From assembly GCF_013403925.1 (NCBI RefSeq), contig NZ_JABFDJ010000004.1:186001-250000 (forward strand): a stretch of DNA of 64,000 bases. Reading direction: 5' to 3'. The position numbers and the translations under genes were made by a program. Position 1 is the first letter of the stretch. Each line of letters begins with the position of its first letter. Below the pieces are notes generated by a model, which had not been told where the DNA came from, ran no database searches, and saw only the letters and a program-made list of their open reading frames with translations. The DNA comes from Winogradskyella wichelsiae (GTDB taxonomy: Bacteria > Bacteroidota > Bacteroidia > Flavobacteriales > Flavobacteriaceae). Positions 52,583-62,061 of this stretch are shown piece after piece.

Positions 52583-54052
52583 ATGTTTTCAAAAAAAACA
52601 ACTCAAATTCTGCGTATTAGCCTTATTACTTTGCTCTGTTCCTATTACACTTACGGACAAGAAAAAGTAACAAGTATCTCTGAGGCCTTAGAAATAAGTT
52701 ACAACAACAATGAGAAAATAAAACGTTATGAAGAACGTGTTCAGCAAAAAATATTTGAAGATAAAGCTGCTAAAGGAAACTTTTTACCTTCCGTAAATCT
52801 TATAGGTGGTTACACGTACCTCAGCGAAAATATGGAAATTAACACCTCTCAAGTTAAAAGCTCTATTGATGACTTGGCTGGTAAATACGGAACCGCTTTT
52901 ATTAGTGCTTATGGTGAAGAATTAGGCTTAGCATTACCTGCAGAATCTGCTTATAGCACAATTGTTAGTTCTTTATCTCAACTGCCTTCTTACAATTTAG
53001 TTGTCGATAATCAGAACATTCCAACGGCTGCTATTACAGCTACACAACCCATTTTTACAGGTGGAAAAATTATTGCCGCAAAACGTTATGCAAAAGCAGA
53101 ATTAGAATCATCAGAAATAGAATTAAAACAAGTTAAAAACGAAATAGCTAACGAACTGATAGACCGTTATCTTACCGTAGTCCTTTTAAAACAAGTGATA
53201 AAAACACGCCAACAAGCATATGAAGGCATGCTAAAACACCAAGAGCAAACCGAACGCGCTATTGAATTAGAAATCCTTGCCAAACATGTTTTATTAAGAG
53301 CAAAAGTCGCTGTAGCCAATGCTGAAAAGGATCTTAACAATGATAAGAACAAACTTGAATTAGCAGAAATGGCATTGCGTACAACAATGAATTTACCCGA
53401 TTCTACAGTCTTAAAAACAATAGATAGTATTGGTTATCAAAATCTATATTTTGATTTCAGTAAGCTTTTAGAAACTGCAAATACCAATCAACCTGCTTTA
53501 GAACTCATCAATCAAAAAGAAGTGATGGCTAAACAATCTCATGCATTAGAGAAATCCAAATTCATGCCTAACATCGCTGCTTTTGGTACTTATAATATGT
53601 TTCGTGAAGATTTACCCATTATTCCTTCAAAATTCATTGTTGGTGTACAAGCGCAAATCAACATTTTTAATGGGTTTAAGGATATTAATAAATTAAAGGC
53701 GAGTAAACATCTTCAAGAGGAAGTAAAAAACGCAAAGCAATACGCTACCCAACAAATTAAACTTCTTGTTGAAAGTAATTATAGGAATACACTTAATCAA
53801 CAAAAATTATACAATAGCCAATTAACAACCGTAGATTTAGCAGAAGAAAACTTTAGAATAAACAGAAGACGTTTTGAAGAAGGCATAGGAAAATCTATTG
53901 ATGTCATTGATGCTTCTCTACTCTACGAAAAATCTAAAATAGAACAACTCGTTGCTCTTGATGGTTATTATAAGGCCATCGCTAATTTATACACTGCCAT
54001 AGGCGAACCCGAAAAAATAATCCCAATTTTAAGTAACCAATATTTACCATGA
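52583..54052 (+). CDS. TolC-family outer-membrane efflux protein
   Basis: A 489-residue TolC/OprM-type protein: signal peptide ('ISLITLLCSYYTYGQ'), two outer-membrane efflux repeats with long coiled helices ('LEISYNNNEKIKRYEERVQQKIFEDKA' region near residues 30-60 and 'IKLLVESNYRNTLNQQKLYNSQL' near 395). It forms the outer-membrane tunnel for the HlyD/permease exporter encoded downstream, overlapping the next gene by 4 bp. Confidence 0.93.
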   Translation: MFSKKTTQILRISLITLLCSYYTYGQEKVTSISEALEISYNNNEKIKRYEERVQQKIFEDKAAKGNFLPSVNLIGGYTYLSENMEINTSQVKSSIDDLAGKYGTAFISAYGEELGLALPAESAYSTIVSSLSQLPSYNLVVDNQNIPTAAITATQPIFTGGKIIAAKRYAKAELESSEIELKQVKNEIANELIDRYLTVVLLKQVIKTRQQAYEGMLKHQEQTERAIELEILAKHVLLRAKVAVANAEKDLNNDKNKLELAEMALRTTMNLPDSTVLKTIDSIGYQNLYFDFSKLLETANTNQPALELINQKEVMAKQSHALEKSKFMPNIAAFGTYNMFREDLPIIPSKFIVGVQAQINIFNGFKDINKLKASKHLQEEVKNAKQYATQQIKLLVESNYRNTLNQQKLYNSQLTTVDLAEENFRINRRRFEEGIGKSIDVIDASLLYEKSKIEQLVALDGYYKAIANLYTAIGEPEKIIPILSNQYLP

Positions 54053-55023
54053 AAAAATCGTACATCGTATTATCAATTCCTATATTAATAATCATCTTCT
54101 CTATTGTCTATTTTTTAATAGGCGCTACCACACCTAAAGAAGACGTATACGTTGGTATGCTTGAGACTACAGAAGTAAACGTTGCTTCTGAAATAGCAGG
54201 CCGAATCAATACTATTTTAATAGAAAAGGGAAGTACCGTAAAAAAAGGGCAAGTATTAGCTACTTTAGAAACCGATGTTTTAGATGCTAAAAAAGGACAA
54301 GCTGAAGGGATGGTTAAAGCGGCACGATCTTTAATTGAAAAAGCAGAATCTGGTGCACGTAAAGAGGAAGTCAATGCTCTTAAAAACCAATATTTAATGG
54401 CGAAAAGTCAATTTGATTTTGCCGAAAAAACATATAAAAGATACCAAGCACTCTATGATGACAGTATTATTTCTAAACAAGAAATGGACGAAATTCAATT
54501 TAAATATGATGCTGCAAAAGAACAAATGAACGCTGCTGAATCTATGTGGAACATGGGAAAAAGCGGTACAAGAAAAGAGGATATTAAAGCCGCTTATGGA
54601 AGCTACGAAAGCGCTCAAGGTGCCTATAGTGAAATGGAAGCTTTTTATGATGAACTAGAAATTGTTGCCCCTACCGCAGGTGTTATTAGCAATCAAATTG
54701 CTGAAGAAGGTGAAGTTATGGCTGCTGGTTATCCTATTTTAACCATTCAAAAACCTGAAGATATCTATGCTATTTTTAATGTTAGAGAAGATCATTTGGC
54801 AGACTTTAAAATGGGAACAATCTACAAAGCTAAAATCCCAGGATTAAGCAATGACACCTTAGAATTTAAAGTGACATATATCTCGCCAATGGCAGATTTT
54901 GCAACGTGGGTTCCTATAAAAGCAAAAGGAGAATATGAATTGAAATCTTTCGAAATTCACCTTAAACCACAAGAACGTATTTCAGAATTACGTCCTGGAA
55001 TGTCTATTCAAATAATAAAATAA
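54049..55023 (+). CDS. HlyD-family membrane-fusion protein
   Basis: A 324-residue periplasmic adaptor: N-terminal membrane helix ('YIVLSIPILIIIFSIVYFLIG'), lipoyl-like half ('VNVASEIAGRINTILIEKGSTVKKGQVLATLETDV', split across residues 44-78), a helical hairpin with 'AESGARKEEVNALKNQYLMAKS', and a second lipoyl half 'VAPTAGVISNQIAEEGEVMAAG'. YbhG-like. It links the inner-membrane permeases to TolC. Confidence 0.93.
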   Translation: MKKSYIVLSIPILIIIFSIVYFLIGATTPKEDVYVGMLETTEVNVASEIAGRINTILIEKGSTVKKGQVLATLETDVLDAKKGQAEGMVKAARSLIEKAESGARKEEVNALKNQYLMAKSQFDFAEKTYKRYQALYDDSIISKQEMDEIQFKYDAAKEQMNAAESMWNMGKSGTRKEDIKAAYGSYESAQGAYSEMEAFYDELEIVAPTAGVISNQIAEEGEVMAAGYPILTIQKPEDIYAIFNVREDHLADFKMGTIYKAKIPGLSNDTLEFKVTYISPMADFATWVPIKAKGEYELKSFEIHLKPQERISELRPGMSIQIIK

Positions 55024-55035
55024 GTCCCAAAAAGC

Positions 55036-56217
55036 ATGAATTTGCCTTTTTATCATATTTTCAAACGAGAAATGCTCAGGTTAGCACGCCTAAAATCGAC
55101 TCGGAATTTATTTATAATAGTTCCCGTAATAGTTTTCTTTGTGCTAGGCTCAATATATTATAAAGGCGCATTAAGAGAGGTTTCAGTAGCTGTCTATGAT
55201 AATGATAATAGTGAACTTAGTAGAACTTATATTCGATATTTAGAAGCTTCACCAAATCTAAAAGTGAGTTATTATATGTCTTCAAACGATGCTATTGAAG
55301 ATGTTTTTGTTAAAAATGAAGTTCAAGGTATATTTTATATCCCTAAAGATTTTCATAAAGATGTCCTTAAAAGTATTCCTGTTCAATTAAAAATATATAC
55401 CAACTCTACCAATATTGTTTTCGGAAATCTTCTGTATAAATCAGCTGAACAAATTACACAATTAGTAAGCGCAGGAGTTGTGGTTAAAAGCATTGCACCT
55501 TTAGGAATTAATCCAGATAAAATATTAGGAACCGTTTTACCAATTAAAGTTAACACCAAAGTTTTAGCCAACCCACAATATAATTATGTCTATTATTTAT
55601 TACCTGGATTAGCTACCGTTTTATTGCAAATGATCATCTTTTTTGCTGCCACAAGAGCTTTTAATAATGAATGGAAAAAAGGAACTTATGAAGATTTGCA
55701 TCGTACTGCTAACGGCAATATATTAGCTATACTTTTCGGAAAATACTTAGCTTATATGATTTATAGCTTAAGTTTATGTGGATTAATATTTGCTATTGTA
55801 TTTCCTGTTTTCGGTATTCCTATTTATGGTAACATAGGCTATTTATTACTCTTATTATTACTATTCCTTACGGTTAATATATGTCTTGGTTTCGGAATTT
55901 CTTTAATTTTTAAATCTGAAGTTATTGCTTTAGACATGGCCATTTTTTACAATTCACCTGCATTTGTGTTTAGTGGATTTACATTTCCAATTTGGGCTAT
56001 GCCTTGGTTTAATAGCATGTACGCACAAGCGATACCTTACACCCATTTTTTAACTGCCTTTCTTAAAATTTACCAACTAGATACGCCCTTCTATTCTATT
56101 GTCCCTGAATTAAGAAAACTTACAATATTCCTCGTCGTTGGTATTTTAATAATTATTACAGGGTTAATAATTAATAGAAAAATCATTTTTCTACAACCAA
56201 AAACAAGTGCAATATGA
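55036..56217 (+). CDS. ABC-2-type transporter permease
   Basis: A 393-residue permease of the YhhJ/YbhS/YbhR class: N-terminal helix ('NLFIIVPVIVFFVLGSIYYKG'), a ~140-residue extracytoplasmic domain with 'ALREVSVAVYDNDNSELSRTYI', and five helices at the C-terminus ending in the typical 'IWAMPWFNSMYAQAIPYTHFLTAFL' region. It overlaps the second permease by 4 bp. No ATP-binding subunit is encoded in this operon. Confidence 0.92.
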   Translation: MNLPFYHIFKREMLRLARLKSTRNLFIIVPVIVFFVLGSIYYKGALREVSVAVYDNDNSELSRTYIRYLEASPNLKVSYYMSSNDAIEDVFVKNEVQGIFYIPKDFHKDVLKSIPVQLKIYTNSTNIVFGNLLYKSAEQITQLVSAGVVVKSIAPLGINPDKILGTVLPIKVNTKVLANPQYNYVYYLLPGLATVLLQMIIFFAATRAFNNEWKKGTYEDLHRTANGNILAILFGKYLAYMIYSLSLCGLIFAIVFPVFGIPIYGNIGYLLLLLLLFLTVNICLGFGISLIFKSEVIALDMAIFYNSPAFVFSGFTFPIWAMPWFNSMYAQAIPYTHFLTAFLKIYQLDTPFYSIVPELRKLTIFLVVGILIIITGLIINRKIIFLQPKTSAI

Positions 56218-57398
56218 ATCTGAAAATCATATGGAGATTGCTAAAAAGAGAAGCAACACTCATACAAACCGATCATAGTATTCTATTAGCATTATTAGCA
56301 GCACCTCTACTCTATTTTGCTTTAATGGGAACTACCTACATGAATAAAGATGAAGAAAAAGTAAATGTTGGTATTGTAGATTTAGATCACTCTAAAAGCA
56401 GTAAAGCGTTCTTAACAAAACTTAATGCGACTCAAAAAATAAATATTACTGATACGTATACAAATCATGGTGAAGCTGAAAAAGGATTCAATAATTTTGA
56501 TGTTCAAGCCATAGTTGAAATCCCTAATGGATTTGAAAAAAAATTAATTAATAAAGAAAGTGCACCAATTGGTTTAATTCTTAATAACTCTAAGTTTCTA
56601 TCCTCTAACGACATTAACAAAGCTGTTAATATAGTAGCTATGGAATATGCTTCTGACTCACGCCAACAGTTTTTTGAATCGAAAGGAATAAACCCTTCAA
56701 CGGCCAAAAACAAAGCAAAGCCTGTTACAGCTCAAATTCATGCAGTTTACAATCCGACTAATAATTACGGTAATTTTTTATTACCTGCATTATTGATACT
56801 TATTCTACACCAAACTTTATTAATTAGCTTATCTGAAAGTATAGCTTCTGACTGTAAAAACAATCAAATTCTTATTAATTTTAAAGACAGCAAATTTAGT
56901 TTTTTTAATTATTTTTTAGGAAAAACAGGTTTCTACATGATACTCTATTTCGCCTATATGACACTGACTTTTCTAGTTGCTTATCCGGCTTTAAACTTAC
57001 CATTAAACGGTAGCTTATTTGCGTTATTTACAGTAACCTTTTTATTTTTTATAGCCACCATATTTTATACTTGGTTTATATCCTCCTTCTTTAAATCTCA
57101 AACGAGTGCTATGGAAATTATGGCATTTACCTCTTATCCCGTATTTTTAATTACCGGAATTACTTGGTCTTTTAAAGAAATGCCTCTCTTTTTACAAAGT
57201 ATCGCTAATCTTATACCACTGAGACCTTATTTTGAATTCCTAAAAAAACAAACGATTATGGGTCTGGATAGTCAGTTGTATAATAATGAAATTATTCACC
57301 TTCTTGCATTATTGTTAGTTGGGTATGTTTTAGCTTTTTTAAGGTTTAATTATTTGAGAAATAAAGTTCAAAAATCGGTTATTAACCTTTCTAATTAA
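56214..57398 (+). CDS. ABC-2-type transporter permease
   Basis: A 394-residue paralogue of the previous gene: 'NVGIVDLDHSKSSKAFL' in the extracytoplasmic domain and 'FTSYPVFLITGITWSFKEMPLFLQSIANLIPLRPY' region at the C-terminal helices. Together the two probably form the heterodimeric inner-membrane part of a TolC-dependent exporter. Last gene of the operon; the missing ATPase must come from elsewhere. Confidence 0.92.
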   Translation: MNLKIIWRLLKREATLIQTDHSILLALLAAPLLYFALMGTTYMNKDEEKVNVGIVDLDHSKSSKAFLTKLNATQKINITDTYTNHGEAEKGFNNFDVQAIVEIPNGFEKKLINKESAPIGLILNNSKFLSSNDINKAVNIVAMEYASDSRQQFFESKGINPSTAKNKAKPVTAQIHAVYNPTNNYGNFLLPALLILILHQTLLISLSESIASDCKNNQILINFKDSKFSFFNYFLGKTGFYMILYFAYMTLTFLVAYPALNLPLNGSLFALFTVTFLFFIATIFYTWFISSFFKSQTSAMEIMAFTSYPVFLITGITWSFKEMPLFLQSIANLIPLRPYFEFLKKQTIMGLDSQLYNNEIIHLLALLLVGYVLAFLRFNYLRNKVQKSVINLSN

Positions 57399-57584
57399 AT
57401 TGTAAAACCTCAACTATCTCAATATATAAATAATCGATAGCATCTTGTTTATTAAAACATAGATTAGAGCTTAAGAAAAATGAATCTAATTCATCTTTAA
57501 ATCAACTGATTTTTTTTCACTAATTAAGAGATTGTTTTGATCTTAATTCAAATACAATTATTTACCTTTACGCTCTATTGGTTT

Positions 57585-57800
57585 ATGTCTGTGCTTTTAT
57601 AGATATGATTAAAAGGGAATCAGGTAAAATAGTTGTTAACTAAATAATCCTGAACTGTTCCCGCAACTGTAAGTTTAGTCCCATTTTGGGATGCCACTAA
57701 TGAAAATCTTCAACATCCACTGTTCTTTTTGAATGGGAAGGAACATTAGTCGGACACGAGTCAGGAGACCTGCCAGTTTTACCAACAATTAACACAGCGG
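57585..57800 (+). ncRNA. Cobalamin riboswitch
   Basis: Core elements in order: 'GGGAATCAGGT' (57615-57625), 'TCCTGAACTGTTCCCGCAACTGTAA' region (57648-57672; the 'CCCGCAACTGT' is the adenosylcobalamin-class core), and the B12 box AGTCAGGAGACCTGCC (57759-57774). A downstream helix can form between TTTTACC (57777-57783) and GGTAAAA (57807-57813), just upstream of the btuB start, offering translational control. Binding of cobalamin should lower expression of the btuB operon. Confidence 0.95.
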
Positions 57801-57825
57801 CTTTCGGGTAAAAAGCATCGGGTTT

Positions 57826-59661
57826 ATGAGATATTTTGTATGCACCATATTATTTTGCATAGGTTTTTCGTCTATGCTTCATTCGCAAACCGACTCCATC
57901 ACGGCTTTGAGAGAGGTACGCCTTATCGCTTACCGACTTAAAGATTCTACCTATACAAGAAATGTAACTATTGTAAAAGATAGTGTCTTAAAACAAAATC
58001 AAGCTTCTCTAACTAATTTTCTAAACTTTAATAGCACAGTTTATTTTAAGGAGAATGGTTTAGGTATGGTTTCTTCACCCTCTTTTCGTGGTACAACAGC
58101 ATCACAAACCTCTGTACTTTGGAATGGTATTAACATTAACTCACAAACCACCGGACAAACCGATTTTAATACCATAAATACACGTGGTTATAATAAAATA
58201 GAAATAAAGCCAGGCGGCTCTAGTGTTGCCGATGGAAGTGGCGCTATTGGCGGCTCTATAAATCTGGTAAATGAACTCGGTTTTAATAAAGGATTTCATA
58301 ATGAACTTTTTGCTAACTACGGAGAGTTTAACACCTATGGTATAGATTACCAAACCAATTATTCATCAGAAAAATTTAGTGTGCTTTTAGGCATTGCCAG
58401 AAATGCTTCTGATAATGATTATCCCTACCCAGAAACTGACCGCATCAATATTAATGGCCAGTATCATAATACTAATATCAGTTTAGCTGCAACTTCTAAA
58501 TTAAATTTAAATAACACCCTAAAAGTTTTTGCGAATGTTTATGATGGTAGACGAAATTTTTCAGTACCAACACCAAACGCATTAAAAACAAAATATACTG
58601 ACTTTAACACACGCTCTCTTGTAGAATGGGAAAGTCATTTCAGTAAGTTTAAGTCCAATCTAAAAATAGCAACCACAACAGAAGAATACCGTTATTTTGG
58701 TAACATAGACAATGATTTTTACACCTACGGAAAAGTGACGAGTTTTATTTCTAAATACGGCCTAGACTTTGCTCTTTCTAATAAGATATTGCTTACAGCA
58801 GGAATTAATTACACACACAATGATGGTCAAGGTTCTAATATTGCTTCAGAAACACGCAACTTATCGGCTGCTTTAATCAGTTTTAAACATGTACTTTCAG
58901 AAACGTTTCTTTATGAATTAGGATTACGCCAAGAAACGAATGAACAATATGGAAATCCACTTTTATATTCTGCAGGTTTTAGTACTAAGCTTACCGATTT
59001 TTATCAACTAAAAGTTAATACGTCTAAAAACTTCCGAATCCCGACTTATAACGATTTGTATTGGCAAGGTGTTGGGAATCCTGACTTAAAACCAGAAGAA
59101 TCTTATCAAGGTGAAATTAGCAATAATTTCAATTTTAAAAACCTTTCTATTTCCTTAACAGGTTATTATAATTACGTAGAAAACTTATTACGCTGGGTGC
59201 CTGACAGCTCTGGTATTTTTAGACCAGAGAACACTAATAAAGTGGAGATTTACGGACTAGAATCTGTCGTTACAGCTCAGAAATCATTTGGAAATCACAA
59301 ATTCACGGGTTCAGCAACCTTTGCTTATACTGTTTCAGAAAATAAAGAAACAGGGAAACAGCTCATCTATGTTCCGTTTTACAAATTCACGGCTTCTTTT
59401 GGGTATAATTATAAAAGAATTTCGGCCTATTATCAATACCTTAATAACGATGAGGTTTTTACCACCACAGATCATGCTACCGAACATATTTTAGATAGTT
59501 ATATGGTTGCAAATTTAGGAGCCGAATACACATTAGGAAAAAATCGTGACTATAAAATAGGAGCGCAAATATTAAACTTCTGGAACGAATCTTACGAAAG
59601 CGTTCTCAACCGCCCAATGCCTGGTCGGAATTTCAATTTCTATTTACATCTAAAATTTTAA
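57826..59661 (+). CDS. btuB: BtuB-type TonB-dependent vitamin B12 receptor
   Basis: A 611-residue outer-membrane receptor behind a cobalamin riboswitch: signal peptide ('CTILFCIGFSSMLHSQ'), plug with 'SPSFRGTTASQTSVLWNGININ' (positions ~84-106) and 'IEIKPGGSSVADGSGAIGGSINL', barrel ending 'NFNFYLHLKF'. It has no N-terminal carboxypeptidase-like domain. The riboswitch and the BtuG-like gene 3 bp downstream make cobalamin (or a cobinamide precursor) the substrate. Confidence 0.93.
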   Translation: MRYFVCTILFCIGFSSMLHSQTDSITALREVRLIAYRLKDSTYTRNVTIVKDSVLKQNQASLTNFLNFNSTVYFKENGLGMVSSPSFRGTTASQTSVLWNGININSQTTGQTDFNTINTRGYNKIEIKPGGSSVADGSGAIGGSINLVNELGFNKGFHNELFANYGEFNTYGIDYQTNYSSEKFSVLLGIARNASDNDYPYPETDRININGQYHNTNISLAATSKLNLNNTLKVFANVYDGRRNFSVPTPNALKTKYTDFNTRSLVEWESHFSKFKSNLKIATTTEEYRYFGNIDNDFYTYGKVTSFISKYGLDFALSNKILLTAGINYTHNDGQGSNIASETRNLSAALISFKHVLSETFLYELGLRQETNEQYGNPLLYSAGFSTKLTDFYQLKVNTSKNFRIPTYNDLYWQGVGNPDLKPEESYQGEISNNFNFKNLSISLTGYYNYVENLLRWVPDSSGIFRPENTNKVEIYGLESVVTAQKSFGNHKFTGSATFAYTVSENKETGKQLIYVPFYKFTASFGYNYKRISAYYQYLNNDEVFTTTDHATEHILDSYMVANLGAEYTLGKNRDYKIGAQILNFWNESYESVLNRPMPGRNFNFYLHLKF

Positions 59662-59664
59662 ATA

Positions 59665-60753
59665 ATGAAAAAATATTTTTACAAACTCGCAAGTCTGCTA
59701 ATGTTAGTTTTAATCACTATGACATCATGTACTAGTGATGATAGAGACGATCCTATTTCCGTACAACCTCCATCTGGAGATTACACTGATGGAATTTTTA
59801 TTTTGAATGAAGGTGGTTTTGGATACTCTAATGCTTCTGTTTCATTTTTTGAAAACACAGGTGAAGTTTATAATTCTATTTATTCTGAAGTAAACGGAAT
59901 GGGTCTTGGTGATACAGCGCAAAGCATGGGGTTTTATGGTGAAAATGCATATCTCGTAGTAAATAATTCGGCTACTATAGAAGTTGTTAACCGTTATACT
60001 TTTGAATTTATAGCAACGGTGAGCGATATGATTATAAATCCTAGATATATTGAATTTAGTGACAATAAAGGTTATATAACCAATTGGGGAGATCCAAATG
60101 ACGTTAATGACGATTATGTTGCCGTTTTAAATTTAGATACAAATCTTATAGAAGCTACAATTCCGGTAGCGGAAGGTCCTGAAAAAATACTACTAGATAA
60201 TGGTAAACTTTACGTAACTCACAAAGGAGGTTATGGCTATGGCAACACTATAAGTGTTATTGATCTAGCATCACAAAGTGTTTTGAATACTATTACTGTA
60301 GCAGATGTACCCGACGGAATAGTTATTGACAACGGTTTTCTTTATGTGATGTGCTCTGGTAAAGCATCATGGACAGGAGATGAAACCCTTGCAAAACTTT
60401 TTAAGATCAACCTATCTAACACTAACGAAACCATAGTACTTAATTTTTCAGCAGAACAACACCCTAGCTATTTAGAGTTTGAAAATGGAATGCTGTATTA
60501 CACCTTAGATAATGAAGTCTATACTATAGATCATAATAATTTTCAGCTTTCTGAAACCCCTTCTTTTTCACCCCCTGCAGATGGTGTTGAGATTCTTTAT
60601 GGTTTTGAGGTGCATGAAGGCGCTATCTATATCGCTGATGCCAAAGATTACACTTCTAATGGAGAAGCATTTATTTACAATCTAAATGGTGATTTACAAA
60701 ACCAATTTTCAGTTCAAATTATTCCAAATGCATTTTATTTCAACAATCTATAA
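59665..60753 (+). CDS. BtuG-like seven-bladed propeller lipoprotein (surface B12 capture)
   Basis: A 362-residue lipoprotein ('MLVLITMTSCTSDDRDD', Cys22 followed by acidic residues as in surface-export signals) made of YncE-like/DUF5074 beta-propeller blades: 'DGIFILNEGGFGYSNASVSFF', 'AYLVVNNSATIEVVNRYTFEFIATV', 'GYITNWGDPNDVNDDYVAVLNL', 'KLYVTHKGGYGYGNTISVIDL', 'GKASWTGDETLAKLFKI'. In Bacteroides, BtuG is a surface propeller that binds cobalamin very tightly and hands it to BtuB; gene order here is the same. Symbol withheld because flavobacterial members have not been tested as far as I know. Confidence 0.85.
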   Translation: MKKYFYKLASLLMLVLITMTSCTSDDRDDPISVQPPSGDYTDGIFILNEGGFGYSNASVSFFENTGEVYNSIYSEVNGMGLGDTAQSMGFYGENAYLVVNNSATIEVVNRYTFEFIATVSDMIINPRYIEFSDNKGYITNWGDPNDVNDDYVAVLNLDTNLIEATIPVAEGPEKILLDNGKLYVTHKGGYGYGNTISVIDLASQSVLNTITVADVPDGIVIDNGFLYVMCSGKASWTGDETLAKLFKINLSNTNETIVLNFSAEQHPSYLEFENGMLYYTLDNEVYTIDHNNFQLSETPSFSPPADGVEILYGFEVHEGAIYIADAKDYTSNGEAFIYNLNGDLQNQFSVQIIPNAFYFNNL

Positions 60754-60774
60754 CTAATTAAAAACAATTAAATT

Positions 60775-62061
60775 ATGAAAAACAATTACAAAAAAACATT
60801 TTACATTTTAACCGCAATTCTACTTTCTGCTAGTAGCTATGCGCAAGACTATTCTAATGGTATATTTGTTTTGAACGAAGGTTTATTTGGCACAAATACA
60901 GCTTCCGTTTCACATATTGATACCAGTGGAACCTTAGAAAATGATATTTTCACGACTCAAAACCCTAGTATGACTTTAGGAAATACAGGACAAGGTATGG
61001 GCTTTAATGACGATTATGCTTACGTGGTACTTAATGGTAGTAATGAAATAAAAATCATTAACAGTACTACTTTTGCATTTGTAACCAGTATAACAGATCA
61101 AATAAGCAACCCTAGAAACATTACTTTCTATAACGGAAATGGTTATGTAACAAATTGGGGAGATGGTTTTGACACTACTGATGACTATGTTGCTGTAATC
61201 GATTTAACTACAAATACTGTTACCTCAACAATCTCAGTTGCTGAAGGAGCTGAAGAAATCGTACAGAAAGACGGAAAACTATTTGTAGCGCATCAAGGGG
61301 GTTACGGATACGGTAATTCTGTTTCTGTAATTGATATAGCAACGAGTACTGTGGAATCAATCACTGTAGGTGATGTACCAACAACAATAAAAGTTGACGA
61401 TGATTACTTATATGTTCTTTCTACTGGTAAACAAGCTTGGACAGGTGATGAAACTCTCGGTAGTATTCATAAAATTGATTTATCAGATTATAATAACCAT
61501 GTTACAATTGATTTTCAAACTACTGAACATCCAAGCTATTTAGCAGTAGATGCTACTGATTTATATTACGTTCTCAATGGTGATATATATAAAATGGCTT
61601 TAACTGATACAACACTTCCAACAGTTGCTTTTAATTCATCTAATAATGCACAATTACCTTATGGATTCGATAAGATAGACGACAAACTCTATTTATTAGA
61701 TGCAATAGATTATGTGAGCCCAGGAAAAGTATTTGTATATGATGAAAGCGGAAGTTTACTAACAGAATATACTGTAGGACCATTACCTAATGGAGTTTAT
61801 AAAAATGAAGGAACTTTAAGCGTGAATGATTATGCCTTTGAAACAACAACCTTATATCCTAACCCTGCATCAGGAAGTTTTGAATTAAACCTTACTGAAA
61901 ATGCGAATATCAAAATGTATGATGTCTCTGGTAAATTAGTAAAAGCTGTAAAATACACAAATACACAGCCAATATCTTTAGACGGTATAGAAACAGGTAT
62001 GTACTTAGTTAATGTCGAAGTAAAAGGAAATTCAACAACTTTAAAATTAATTGTAAAATGA
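60775..62061 (+). CDS. BtuG-like propeller with type IX secretion sorting domain
   Basis: A 428-residue protein with signal peptide ('FYILTAILLSASSYAQ'), a propeller closely similar to the preceding gene ('NGIFVLNEGLFGTNTASVSHI', 'GYVTNWGDGFDTTDDYVAVI', 'LFVAHQGGYGYGNSVSVIDI', 'GKQAWTGDETLGSIHKI') and a C-terminal type A sorting domain from ~350 ('TTLYPNPASGSFELNL', 'IETGMYLVNVEVKGNSTTLKLIVK'). Gene duplication followed by a change of anchor (type IX secretion rather than lipid) is the simplest reading. It overlaps the next gene by 4 bp (ATGA). Confidence 0.88.
   Translation: MKNNYKKTFYILTAILLSASSYAQDYSNGIFVLNEGLFGTNTASVSHIDTSGTLENDIFTTQNPSMTLGNTGQGMGFNDDYAYVVLNGSNEIKIINSTTFAFVTSITDQISNPRNITFYNGNGYVTNWGDGFDTTDDYVAVIDLTTNTVTSTISVAEGAEEIVQKDGKLFVAHQGGYGYGNSVSVIDIATSTVESITVGDVPTTIKVDDDYLYVLSTGKQAWTGDETLGSIHKIDLSDYNNHVTIDFQTTEHPSYLAVDATDLYYVLNGDIYKMALTDTTLPTVAFNSSNNAQLPYGFDKIDDKLYLLDAIDYVSPGKVFVYDESGSLLTEYTVGPLPNGVYKNEGTLSVNDYAFETTTLYPNPASGSFELNLTENANIKMYDVSGKLVKAVKYTNTQPISLDGIETGMYLVNVEVKGNSTTLKLIVK

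Noticed and set aside
54108..54618. Minus-strand frames opposite the HlyD gene
   Set aside because: Antisense shadows without motifs or start regions.
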